Assembly (NCBI GenBank): GCA_018292915.2
Contig: JACVVK020000449.1
Coordinates: 198,501 to 262,500, forward strand
Reading direction: 5' to 3'
DNA: 64,000 nt
Source: Batillaria attramentaria
Lineage: Eukaryota > Mollusca > Gastropoda > Batillariidae
The notes under the pieces were generated by a model, which was not told the origin of the DNA, did no database searches, and saw only the letters and a program-made list of their open reading frames with translations. The position numbers and the translations under genes were made by a program. This document shows, in pieces, positions 26,077 through 37,092 of the stretch; within the stretch, counting starts at the first letter, position 1; each line of letters begins with the position of its first letter.

Positions 26077-27082
26077 TCATTTATATCTATAGATTGCTCA
26101 GTGGGGAAATATGTTCCTGCAGAACTCAGGTGGTACGAATTGTGTTCAAAACCCTGTTTTGGACAATTGTTTATTGACTGCACAGAATAGTCATGTATGG
26201 TACTGATGTGAATTGGGTCACTCTCCTTTCATTGCTGCTGACTGAGACTACACTTGTCGACTTGATATATATATATATATGTACAGGCGTTTGCTTACCA
26301 ACACCACCAGGGTGCGTAAACTTGAGTTTTTGAGTTGGATTATGATTAGAAAGAAAACAAAACTGGTGGATTTCAAAGCAGGGTTGCTGCATGTTTTGGC
26401 TTGAGTTTATTTGATTGGTATTTGGCACAGGTCCTCGACTTCTGATTGGATACATCTGCACTTTAGAGTAATGACATAATTATGTATGTTGCACATCTTG
26501 TTTTGGTTCACATTTCTTTGGAGTTTCAGCTTTTTTTTTATTTTTCCCCCTCTCCTTTGTCTTTTGTTGTTTTTGTCTTTTGGTTTTTGTGTTTGTTGTT
26601 GTTAAAGGGACAATATCGAGACTTGGATGCTGCAAGGGAGGAAACTGTGTTTGTATGGGAACAGAATCACATTACAGATCCCAACACAGCAGCAAAAACA
26701 AAAAACAAAACAAAAAAAAACAAAAAATGAAAGGGAGGTGGGGGGGGGGGGGGGGGGAGGGGATCTAGATTTTGTTCCCTTGATTTCTATTTTGCACTGC
26801 TGCAGTCAGTACATGTGCTTGTGATTTGTGTGTGTGTGTGTGTGCACATCTTTTCCAACAGAAAACAGTGCTTCATACAAATGTTTGTGCCATATATATA
26901 TATACTAGTTGGCTGGGGTTTTGTTGTTGTTTTCCTTCACAATTTTTGGTCATGGGCATTTCTTGAATGTGAACGGATGGATTGTTTCTAATCAGATCAG
27001 GTATCTTTCCTTTCTTTGCGTTTCTGTGTATCTTTTGTGTGTCTTCAGGCTAACCAGTACATTTTTTCTTGCTACTCAAACT

Positions 27083-27185
27083 GTTCACTGGCTGCAGTGG
27101 TATTCCTCCCAGGGTGTAATCGGAAGCTGGGGCAAGTTTTGTTATGTATGTGGATGAGGGTGATGCTGCTATGGAGGTCAGTTCA
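27083..27185 (-). mobile_element. SINE family A, decayed distal fragment
   Basis: Plus-strand matches to the family are GGTATTCCTCCCAGG, GGAAGCTGGGGCAA, TTATGTATG and CTATGGAGGTCA, in order. It is strongly diverged. Confidence 0.6.
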
Positions 27186-27388
27186 CTCTTTCATGACAGG
27201 TAGTTTTGCAGTGTGATGTGAGATGTTGGCGATGCTCAAATATGAGTCTGTTCAAGCATTACTTGTGCAACAGAATATATACTGACCCCATAGCAGGAAT
27301 TGCATGTGATAACATATGCTCAGTGCAATTGTGTATCACCAAAAAACTCTTTCTGCCATTTCACAGGGTTGTCCTTACCATCATGATA

Positions 27389-27443
<55 letters not shown>

Positions 27444-29196
27444 ATGAATGAATGAATGAATGAAGCTTCATTTTACATCATTAAAATAATTTTTAGCTGA
27501 GAGAGAGTGAAGCAAGCTTTATTTCATAGTGGGGGGAAAAAAAAAGAAGAGGTGAAGAAAGAGAGCTGGACAAGATCAAACTCCAAAATTGATGAGTAGA
27601 GTAGTGGACTCTCACTGCAAGCAAAGCTCTACAGTTTTTCCTGGAATTGTGACCCCAACATCCCCTCCCCCACCCCACCCCACCCCACCCCAAGTCCTAG
27701 GGGGTTGCAACCCAAATTTTCTGAAAGGGGCAATCAAGTCGGAGAGTGGGAACAAAACCATAAGGAGAAACGAATAAACAAAATACCCCCCTAAAATTAC
27801 CCCCCCCCTCCCCCCCCCCCCCAAAAAAACTCCCCCCAAAAAACAACAATAAAAACAAACAGCTAGTTGGAGAATTGTATGAAAAGAATCCTTGTTCAGG
27901 AAAAGCAATATATTTTGTGGCATCTATTTCATTGTAGCTAGTCTTAAAGCTATAGAGTCAGTTAACATTTAAAAGCAAAAATTTGGGTATAAATGGCTTA
28001 ACTGCACTTCAGGCAACAAGTCTCCCTCATAATAATACATGTAAATATTTTCCTACGAATATAAATGTTGAATTGTATTTCAGTATTATTTAAAAACAAA
28101 GATGTAAATAAACTAATCTGTATTATATGTGTTCGTGGCAGCTGAACCATCAAGTGGGGAGTTTCTGCAGGTTTGCTTGCAGCGAAATTTTCTTTGTCTG
28201 AAAGCTGTGTCACTGCTGTGCTGCACTGGTATTTAAGTTCTGCATTTAATGGAGTTTTTGTTCTGGAAAATCTGGAAAAAAAAAAGAAGAAATCTATGCC
28301 CATAAATCTTGCACAAATGAACATACTTCGATGGCTGAAAAGACAGTGAAGCACATTTGACATCATGTGTAACTGTTAAAATGACATACCCTGTCACTCA
28401 CATTTGACTTCATATAATTATATATACATGTGTAACTCCTGAGAATGACATACCCCGTCAATTGCGGGCAGGCAAATTCTATTTTGACAATAGCTTAAGA
28501 TGGAATATGATTACATTAAACTGTGACCGTCTCTTGTGGATTTTTGTCAGATTTTTTTTCCCCCCACTTCAGTGGGTGTGGGGGAGGGGGGGGGGGCTAT
28601 TTCAGAACATTTTACTGTCATATCACTATGGCTGCTTGTTCGGGAAGAAAAGCCTTTTATATTTCTAGTCTTGAGTCAAACTTGTGAATTGCACAATGTA
28701 GTTTTTCTTCAGCTAGCTTAAAAACCACATGAAGCAAAGTACATGAATTGTACAAGTCATTTCCCAACCATCATACAACTAGTGTTAAATGTGTTGGATT
28801 AGCATGGTCTGCTTAAGGGTCTCTGGGAGCTAGGTTTCTTCAATTCAGACCCGACTACCATAATATTGAAAATGGTTTTTTGGGTTTTTTTGGGTTTTTT
28901 TTGGTTGTTGCTCACACAAACACCATTCTGCTTAGTTATCCTCGTAAATTATCCTGTTATAACACTTTCAAATTTTTAGTATGTGTCACATCAGAAGCTT
29001 TATGTATGTCTCTGCTTCTAAATGTCATGCATGAGTGAAAACTCAGGTTTCCCTTGAATTTAATAATCATTCTATCACGGTTCATATTGTTTTGGGTGTG
29101 TGTTTGTGTGTTCTTCATAACTGAGAATTTGGTGCACTTGATTCATGTTCCTGCTGTTTGCAATAAAACCTGTTGGTGAAATCATTCAGCATGTTC

Positions 29197-29199
<3 letters not shown>

Positions 29200-29255
<56 letters not shown>
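29200..29255. repeat. (TG)n microsatellite
   Basis: About 27 TG units following an AATAAA at 29162; near the possible mannosidase transcript end. Confidence 0.93.
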
Positions 29256-29258
<3 letters not shown>

Positions 29259-29699
29259 ACATGTACGTCTTAGAGAGAGAGAGAGTGAGAAACTACTGGC
29301 AGAGGTGGTCAGATAGTGTTCAGGACCACAGTGGTCAATCAGGCTCCTGGTCAAGTGAAATAAGGGGGCCAAAGAAAAGGGCAAGTTCCCCCCCCCCCCC
29401 CAAAAAAAATGAAGGTGTGAAGCACCAAGGGTTCTTTTTGCTGTTGGTTTGTATTTTGTTTTGTTCTTGTTTATTGCTGTCTTGGAAGGGGGGGGGGGGG
29501 ATTCTACTTGGATTTTCACCCTAACATACAATAAGCAGTCTAGTCTGGTCATACCTAGAGCAGAAAAGACCTATATCAGATATAACATCCGACTATTCTC
29601 AACCTCTATATGTTCGATGTACAAAGAAGTAAAACGTGTTCATTATTTTAACCAGATAGATTTTTTAAATTTTAATATATTTACACCTTGTTTTATTGT

Positions 29700-29747
29700 C
29701 TTCATCAGGCTAAAATAAAAAGGGTTTTATTTTAGTCTGACGAAGAA
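29700..29747. repeat. Hairpin with CTGAYGA-type motifs
   Basis: TCTTCATCAGGCTAAAATAA... and ...TTATTTTAGTCTGACGAAGA pair at 20 of 22 positions. It resembles a decayed version of the CTGAAGA-containing ends at 15090-15318, but lacks GAAA. Confidence 0.55.
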
Positions 29748-30263
29748 GTACTTTGATTAGCCGCTAAATAGTCTGTTGCTTGCGCGGCGTTAAGCCCTGA
29801 ATAACTAACCGTCTGTCTGATTGGCCAAAGTGGGAGTAAAAGCCCAAAGGCCACCCCTCACCCATGTTACAACCTCAGATCGGAGTTGACTACGGCTCTG
29901 CCCATCTAGCGTTCTGACATGCCCTTGACCGGAATGCATGCAACTTCAGTGAGCGTGTGTCATGTGTGTGTGTGCGTGTCATACGTGTGTGTGCCCGAGT
30001 TTTGTTATCACTGTTGCTTCCTTGGTTCACAGATTGCCCCTTAGTGTTACCGCACTACTCAAATAAAGAGGAGAAGATTCAATACAACACAATGCACCTA
30101 ACTGCACACTTCATTCGTAAATCTGACATCCTGTCCCCCAAGCCCTCTTCCTCCAGGCACACTGTCAAACGTTATACATGTAATCAAACTTTCTCTCCCA
30201 GTCATTTGCAGTGTGTCAACAAATGGTTACTTCTTCAGTTTCCCGAATTCTTAAAAAGCATCA

Positions 30264-30292
30264 ACTTCCGGTGAACAGAATTCAATTTCCGG
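30264..30292 (+). promoter_or_regulatory. Two ETS-like promoter sites (ACTTCCGG and ATTTCCGG)
   Basis: ACTTCCGG at 30264-30271 and ATTTCCGG at 30285-30292 lie 21 bp apart, about two helical turns, and 60-90 bp upstream of ATG 30352. ETS-type GGAA sites in this arrangement are common in TATA-less animal promoters. The promoter role is inference. Confidence 0.4.
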
Positions 30293-30351
30293 TATTGTCT
30301 CCAACCCGGCGAAGCTACATTTGAGGTGGTTTCTTCACGCACAGGGCAACG

Positions 30352-30439
30352 ATGGTGGAGTTTGGATCAGGACCTGTGAAAGAAAACATCGACAACACGG
30401 TGTTCATTATCCCTGGTATAATCATCGTCGTCTTAGTAG
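30352..30439 (+). CDS. 44-aa membrane protein, coding exon 1
   Basis: It starts at ATG 30352 in the context CAACGATGG and ends after the first base of a Gly codon at a consensus donor GTGAGA. It supplies the polar N terminus and the first 13 residues of the hydrophobic segment. Confidence 0.6.
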
Positions 30440-33400
30440 GTGAGAATCTCGACAAAAAACAGCAAAATCGTTATGCTTCCATATGTTGACGACTAATCTG
30501 TCACTTGGTACTGTGTGAAGTGTCGTCCTTTGCAGCCTTTCCTGGCAAAATCTGTCAATATATTTTTTGTGTGTGTGTGTGTGAAGCAGTATTTGTGTCT
30601 TCAACCAGGTACGCAGAAGGGGTTTGACAGCCATTTTTGTTATTACTTATTCATTTTAGTTGTACGTTTGCATGAAGAACATTTGAGGCAGCTGTGTCAC
30701 TTATCAGTAAACTGGCCACTCCTCCTTCCGTTGTCAACAATTAGCGGGCTGATCGTCATGACGACAAGAGGGGAGAGAGGGATGGGAGGTGGAGGAGGAA
30801 CCTGCTCAGTGAACTTAAACGTATACCAAAATTAAAATTCAAAGTGGATATATCCATTGACTACTTTGCACAGATTGATGTGTCTTGAATTTGCTCTAGG
30901 GACACACTGTTCAGGAACAAACACAAAAAATACAATCTCATCTCTGTCTCATACGCAGTAAATCCCCTCCCCCCCCCCCCCACCTCTCCCTCAGTTATTC
31001 GTGTGAGACTGTTCCTACCCCATACTGATCCATTTTCTAACCACCTGTAACAACTTTGCTTTTGTGAGATGGACAACTTTGGTCTCTGCTGAGTTGTTTA
31101 CCTATGAATGAAACATGCTAACACTTTTCGTATGTTGTTTGGGATTTCACAGCAAAAGTCATCAAGCTTGAATAAAATACTTGCTTATAATATATTAAAC
31201 GTTTTTTAGTACAAGTTTAAATGCATTTGAATACACAAAGCATACATGTGTACAATAAAGGTCAACCTACCGGTATCCCCAGTGCTAGCCTTCACATCAA
31301 TCACTCACCTTTCAGAGACACTGCTGACAACAATGCCCAAGGCTGTGGTTAGTTACTGTCAACTGTGAGTAAATCATGTAGCAGAAGCATCCTGCCATAC
31401 AATGACACAACACAAAAGTCCATGACGTCATTTGGTGGGAAAGGGGGTGATTTCAAGATGACATTGACATAATGGTCATGTTTTGCCATCACTTGGGCAA
31501 GAGAGGTACTGTAGGCTTGTGTTGCACCAGGCCAAAGTACACAACTGCACGAGGTCTCAAAATGCCTATGTATTTCCTATTAGCTTCAGGCATCATAGTC
31601 ACCCCTAAAAATGCTTCCATCTACAAACAAAAATTACCATGCACAGACTATTCAAGGGCACGCACCTGACAGGAGTTTTAAAAAAATTTAAATGTCTCCT
31701 TTCAGCTCAGGCCTCACTGGAGTAATGCTAGTCTAATTTCTGTTTAGGCCAGAAAGCCGCTTGGTCCAAATCCGCTGGCGTTGCTGTGGCTGTTCTCCAG
31801 TGCAAAAAGTCCCAGCTTCACTGGCAGCTTGCCTCTTGTTGCGGCCCCCTGCCTGGCATGCACCTTGGGCTACAAAGTACTAAAATCACGAAAATCACAC
31901 TTTTTCCTGACAACAATAATCATTACAAACTAGCACACTGGTTGAACAGGGTTCCCCAAATTGATACTGCACTTGACCCCACGGTCAAGACCTTGCACTA
32001 GTCGCAGGCCAGTCAGACCCTTTACTAAGCATAATAAAGGCTTAGCAAAATAAACCAAAAAGAAAAAAAAGATGAGGGTGCCTAAAAGCCATTCATGATC
32101 TACCAAGGTGATGGTGGTAGGGGAAAAAGGACGAAATTCTCAAATGCTAGTGTCACTGTAATTGTGCAGTTTTGTCATATCCATTGGCAACCATGGAACT
32201 TCAGTTTGCCACCCCTGATGTTGCATACCCATCCTTTCCTGCTCTGCATCATCTTTGCCTCTTCTTTTCTCTTTTTTTTAAATAAACTAAAAGACATGAT
32301 TTTTATTTTTATTTTTTTTTTTTTTTGCTGCCCCAACTCTTCGCCAGCTCCAGTGGTGTTCCTCCCAGGTAATGGGTGGAATCCACGGAGGGCTCGGAAG
32401 CTGGGACAATTTTTATTATGCATGATGATGGAGATGAGGATGATGGTAACATGATGCTATGGAGGTCCGTGTGGTTTGGGACTGCGGGACAGGACCGCAC
32501 TCCTCGCTTCCTGTCATAAATATCCCGGCATTAACCAGGCCCGGGAACTACGGCACCTGCGGCCGTGTAATCATCCACATCATAAGACGTGTCATACCAA
32601 GAGAAGCACCCCCAAAGTCGCACCCTTGAAGTGGGTGAAACTCGGCTGTGTGGCAACAGCCTCCCCATTGGGTCCATAGCACACCCGCTCTGGGTAGGAG
32701 CCGACCTAGGTAGGAAAAATCCCGCTTGACTCGGCTGGGACTCGAACCCGGGTCTCCCGGTCCATGATCCGAAGTGCTAACCACTACACTACGGGGGCCG
32801 GTAAGACATGATTTTTAATAGCTGTCCTCTGTTCTCCTTTACTTGACAGCATCAACATAAAAACAAACAAACAAAAACTATGTATGTATCCAGTGTTCAT
32901 TATTATGCACATTTAAACGCGTCGTTTACGCAGAGATTTCAGAATGTGACGCAGGGTTTCGGGCTGTGCGTCCTTGTGACGAAGGGTTTTCAAGACTTGA
33001 AAACCGAAAGTAAAACAACACACCTCATACGGTCGCTGGAATTGGAAACAACAGAGAATTATGTGCCCTAATGCTGAGTTTTCCAATTCATGAAGCACTT
33101 GTCATCTCTGACAATGGTGTAAACAATGGGTCCGGTCGAAGCAAGATTTTCGTACAGTTGGGTCTGACCCTTTGATTTTATAAAAGGACCCTCAGAATTT
33201 GACAGAGAGGGTCAAAGTGATCCTCAGTTTTGAAAGCTGTAAGGAACACTGTGTACTGCGGGTATTAAAAAAAGAGAGAAGTGCACCGGCCCCCGTAGTG
33301 TAGTGGTTAGCACTTCGGACCATGGACCGGGAGACCCGGGTTCGAATCCCAGCCGAGACAAGCGGGATTTTTCCTACCTAGGTCGGCTCCTACCCAGAGC

Positions 33401-35246
33401 GGGTGTGCTATGGGCCCAATGGGGAGGCTGTTGCCACACAGCCGAGCTTCACCCACTTCACGGGTGCGACTTTGGGGGTGCTTCCCTTGGCATGACACGT
33501 CTTATGATGTGGATGATTACACGGCCGGCACCGCAGGTGCCGTAGTTCCCGGGCCTGGTGAACGCCGGGATATTTATGACAGGAAGCGTGGAATGCGGCC
33601 CTGTCCCGCAGTCCCAAACCACATGGACCTCCATAGCATCATCTTACCATCATCCTCATCTCCATCATCATGCATAATAAAAATTGCCCCAGCCTTCGAG
33701 CCCTCTGTGGATTCCACCCATGACCTGGGAGGAACACCACTGGAGCTGGCAAAAAGAGTTGGGGCAGCAAAAAAAAAAAAAAAAAAAAAGAGAAGTAGAG
33801 GAAGAGGAGAGAGGCAAACACTAAAAAAAAAAAAAAAAGAAAAGAATACCTTATGTCTCCACGTCTGTCTAGCTGTGATGTTGAGATGTACGTGTAGTAC
33901 TAGGACCTCGTACAACAGAATGATCAGTGGTTTCTGTGTCAGCGGGTTACCGCCAGTTCCCAGTGTCCCAGCGAGCCGCTTATCATCCTGAGTTTTCAGC
34001 ATATGGCCAGCTCAGGTTGTGCCCCACCCTCCTGTAGGAAAATCCGCGATAACTTCTGTAATCATTGTTTTATGGCTGGATCATGTAGTTGCCTCCACAC
34101 CACACTACCCTTTTTTGACAAGTCCTGAGTAAACATTCAGCACATGAATTCTGCAGCCATCCCCCCCCCCCCCCCCCCCCCCCCCTGCAATCTGGCATAA
34201 CTAAATGAGCAATACACTGGCATAATTATATTGATCTTCTTGCCCCCCCCCCCCCCCCCACACACACACACTTGAAAAAAATGATATTCATAATAATTAG
34301 TTGCACTAGTTTTTACACCCTCTCTTTCAAATTCAGATGGTGATTATGTAAAATCAATGTCTAGTGGTTAAGAGACTTGTCACCAGTGCGAGAGGTCAGG
34401 GGTTCGAGTCCCACTCGGGGGCAAAGAATTTTTCCTTCTCGTATGTGGCACCGATCATTCAGGTCGATCATCGGGGGTTCTCTCCAGGTACTCCGGCTTC
34501 CTCCCCCTCTGCTTTGGAAATGTTCAGCCCACAAAATTTGAAAAAATCTAAATTCCGAAACTTAAATAGCTGAGCTGACCCTTCGCACCACATAAGGTGC
34601 AGTGACTCCTGCATGTCCTAGGTTTATATTGCCCCGTAGACCAGTTTGCATCCTATGTCCAACTTACATTTTTGTTTTTTTCATGTAGTGCAGGCACACT
34701 CAGCCGCGAATTAGTCTTTGTGGCTTGCGCAGCTTTAAGCCCTAAAAACTCACTCACTCACTCACTCACCCTTCACACCACATGATTGTGATGTGTTTAT
34801 GTCCAGTGTGTGAGAGAATGTGTGTGATTCACATGAGCGTGCGTGTTGGGTTCAGTTCACGGCGCTTTGAGTTGATCATGAAACTGAGTAAAGCGCCTAT
34901 ACAATACTCATTATTATTATTATTATTATATCTGCGTCTGATTTTGAAATGTCTGCGTAAACGACACACATATATATCATCATATGTGCATAATAAGGAT
35001 CACTGATAATTTACATTATTCCAAAACATGACAGGGAAACTGTCGGAGTCATCGAGAGCTGATGCATGATCTCATAAAAATTAACATATATATATGCACA
35101 AGAGAGGAAGAGAGCAAACCTCAGATTGTAACAATATACAAGCAGAGTGGAAAATAAAATAAACATGACAGGGCTCTGTGGTTTTTCATTTCCCCGCAGG
35201 TGTCCTAGTCGTGACTGGCAACAGCTGTGTCAAGACGAAGGTGTAG
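30352..35246 (+). CDS. Small single-pass membrane protein, 44 aa, two coding exons
   Basis: Coding exons are 30352-30439 (donor GTGAGA at 30440) and 35200-35246 (acceptor CCCCGCAG ending at 35199), with a phase-1 junction and stop TAG 35244-35246. The product begins MVEFGSGPVKENIDNTVF and ends GNSCVKTKV. Residues about 17-35 (VFIIPGIIIVVLVGVLVVT) form one hydrophobic segment, with a short polar N terminus and a basic tail ending T-K-V, which fits a class I PDZ-binding pattern (inference). The start is supported by context (ACGATGG), two ETS-like sites just upstream and a poly(A) signal only 11 bases past the stop. I do not recognise the family. The exon could alternatively join the phase-compatible exon at 38603. 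Orientation in the membrane is unknown. Confidence 0.6.
31544..31965 (+). repeat. Dispersed repeat family H, copy 2
   Basis: Partner of 1556-1975, sharing ATAGTCACCCCTA, CACCTGACAGGAGTTT and AAAAAGTCCCAGCTTCACTGG in order. It lies in the intron of the 44-aa gene. Confidence 0.8.
32306..32802 (-). mobile_element. SINE family A, full-length copy with 15-bp TSD
   Basis: The complete minus-strand copy runs from head (GGCCCCCGTAGTGTAGTGG at its right end) to poly-A (poly-T on the plus strand). TSD aagacatgattttta is at 32291-32305 and 32803-32817. It lies within the long intron of the 44-aa gene. Confidence 0.92.
33286..33789 (+). mobile_element. SINE family A, full-length copy
   Basis: It is complete from tRNA head to a ~20-base A tail. 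Flanking agagaagt repeats suggest a short TSD. It lies 480 bp from the inverted copy 32306-32802, so a transcript through both could form a long hairpin. Confidence 0.9.
34357..34930 (+). mobile_element. SINE family C interrupted by family D
   Basis: Full family C copy (head TCTAGTGGTTAAGAGACTTG, end AGCGCCTATACAATAC then (ATT)n) split at its CCTTC.CACCACAT motif by a 174-bp element. Confidence 0.88.
34594..34767 (+). mobile_element. Family D retroposon nested in SINE C, 16-bp TSD
   Basis: 174 bp ending in a (CTCA)n tail. It is flanked by acccttcgcaccacat (34578-34593) and acccttcacaccacat (34768-34783, one mismatch). A second copy lies at 58664-58830 on the minus strand. Its class is uncertain; the TSD and simple tail indicate retroposition. 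Confidence 0.82.
35200..35246 (+). CDS. 44-aa membrane protein, coding exon 2
   Basis: This 47-nt coding part follows a pyrimidine-rich acceptor (TTTCCCCGCAG). It completes the membrane segment (GVLVVTG) and the tail NSCVKTKV before TAG. Confidence 0.58.
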
Positions 35247-35257
35247 TTTATGTGGGG

Positions 35258-35263
35258 AATAAA
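35258..35263 (+). terminator. Poly(A) signal AATAAA for the 44-aa gene
   Basis: AATAAA begins 12 nt after the TAG stop, followed by T/G-rich sequence. This gives an unusually short 3' UTR and supports 35200-35246 as a genuine terminal exon. Confidence 0.55.
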
Positions 35264-35574
35264 TTTGTAGAAAAATAATTTTGATATTATCTAAACGCAC
35301 ATGTTCCAAGCTTACTAGCATTCTCAAAAGACAACTTTTGTACAGTTGCATTTGTATGCTCGGTAAAGTCTGTCGAAAGTCTTAGTATATATTCTCAATG
35401 ATCAGGCATACAACAGTGCTGTGGAAAACATTCATTTCCAGCGAATGTGTTTTACTTTAATCTGTGCATCAGAAGCGGTCACTTGGGGCAAAATTCAGCA
35501 TCTGAAATCATTGTGGTGACTCTAGGTGGCGTAGTTGTTTTAAATAGGTAGAATTGGTTTTAGTGCTTGTGTTT

Positions 35575-35870
35575 GTTTTTGTGGTTTTTTTTTTTTTTTT
35601 TTTTGGGGGGGGGGGGGGGGGAGGGGGTTGTTTCTGTTTGTTTCCTTTTTTGTTTGTTCAGGTTCTTTGTGTTTTTTGTTGTTGTTGTTTGTTTGTTTTT
35701 GGGGGGTGTTGTTTTTGTGGGGTTTTTTGTTGTTTGTTTTGAGTTTGTTTGGGGGTTTTTTTGTTTGTTTGTTTTTTGTTGTTGTTTGTTTGTTTGTTTG
35801 TTGTTGTTGTTTTTTTTGTGGTGTTTTTTTTTTTTTTTTTGGGGGGGGGGGGGGTCTTGGTGTGTGTGTG
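35575..35870 (+). repeat. Strand-asymmetric G/T-only tract with T(n)G(n) blocks
   Basis: Nearly 300 bp of almost only G and T on the plus strand, with (TTG)n/(TTTG)n and two long T-run/G-run junctions. It encodes nothing and lies just past the poly(A) site of the 44-aa gene. Confidence 0.85.
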
Positions 35871-36968
35871 TGCTTCTCCATCACTGACCCATCCTTGTAT
35901 TTCCTTCACAATCACATGATGAGAAAAAAGATTTTAACCCCACAACCAACCGAAAGCTTTGGTCACTTTTATAGTTTCACTATCAACGGATTATGGCCTA
36001 GCTGTAGGGTTCAGCAGTGAAACCATCAGATCTTGACAGGGCAAACCCCAATAACACATTTTTTACTAGCGCCGTTAAAACCGTCACGCAATTGCCCGCC
36101 TCCGGATACGATGAGTCGGGCTTGTTCAGTGAAGGGGAAATAAAAACGTTGATATGTGAGAGATAACAGACGACATTTGCAGCGGTATAGACTAGACTGG
36201 AGTCAGGAATAAGCCTGTACCACGTGGATATATATATACGTATTGAGCACAGGTGCCTCTTTCTGGCACAGAACCACGTGTAAACTGCGCTGTCATTTTC
36301 CCATCTGTTGGTGCGGGTCCCCTTTACGACACGGACCACAACACGCCGCGCGACCGACCTGTGCCGTGTGTATCTCAAGTGTTGGTTACCGTTACACCAC
36401 GTGTGTTGTTGTACCATATGGAACACTTGCCGTTCTAGTCGTGTGACAAGCAGTATTGCAGTTGTAGCTTCTTAAAATCTTACAGTTTTAGCGGGCGATT
36501 TTGCTTGTAAAGGGCTTCTGATCTCCTAGTGTCAGTCGTGCGCAGTTTATTTTTGAGGTGTGAGGACTTTCTCTCCGAAAAGGTAGGCCTGAATCGCAGG
36601 CCGTGTGTTAAGCTTGAACGCCTGTGATACTTGTGTTTATTTTATTTGGACTGATTTTGCTGCACTGTGTGCATTGACTGTGCATGTAAGAGAGGTCTGC
36701 CTGTGTTCAGGTCCTGCCGCTGCATGGTGCTGCTGACGTCTCAAAGACAGGCGCTGGAAAACTTTACCGTTCAACGATTGCATTGGGCCAGCTTAGCGAT
36801 TTGTGTTGTGTAACAAAACTGAGAGTGAAAAACTCTTAAATTTTGTGTTGCGTCATAGCTTCTTTGTAAACACCTGGGACCTAAAGAGCTCGACAGCAAC
36901 AGATTGACAAATCATTAAAAAAAAAGATTCAGTCATAACAACTGATAAATAAATTTATTTTAAAAAAA

Positions 36969-37092
36969 ATGGCCGGGCCTGTGGAGGAAACAGCACAGAA
37001 CGAAACGGCAAAACCACACGTGAGGGGGGAGCTGCATGCCATGAACACATTCTTGTTTGTGGTCTTTCTGGCCTTAATCGGAGCGATCATTG
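36969..37092 (+). CDS. 82-aa membrane protein, coding exon 1
   Basis: It runs from ATG 36969 to consensus donor GTGAGT at 37093 and ends after the first base of an Ala codon inside the membrane segment. Phase 1 is the same as in the upstream 44-aa gene. Confidence 0.73.

Larger units (their letters stand above)
20486..30250. other. MAN2A 3' UTR and intergenic region
   Basis: There is no further coding exon I can support. AATAAA hexamers at 21866-21871 and 29162-29167 are candidate mannosidase poly(A) signals, but the transcript end cannot be fixed from sequence. The region holds a SINE, a LINE fragment, minisatellite and poly-G tracts, a palindromic TTAA element and a Harbinger-like MITE, listed separately. 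The stretch 24500-29100 is AT-rich with microsatellites and otherwise featureless. Confidence 0.5.

Noticed and set aside
33410..33991. 193-codon frame across a SINE
   Set aside because: It runs through SINE A and its A tail, so it is a repeat shadow. The same applies to frames at 550-870, 4317-4784 and 32476-32679.
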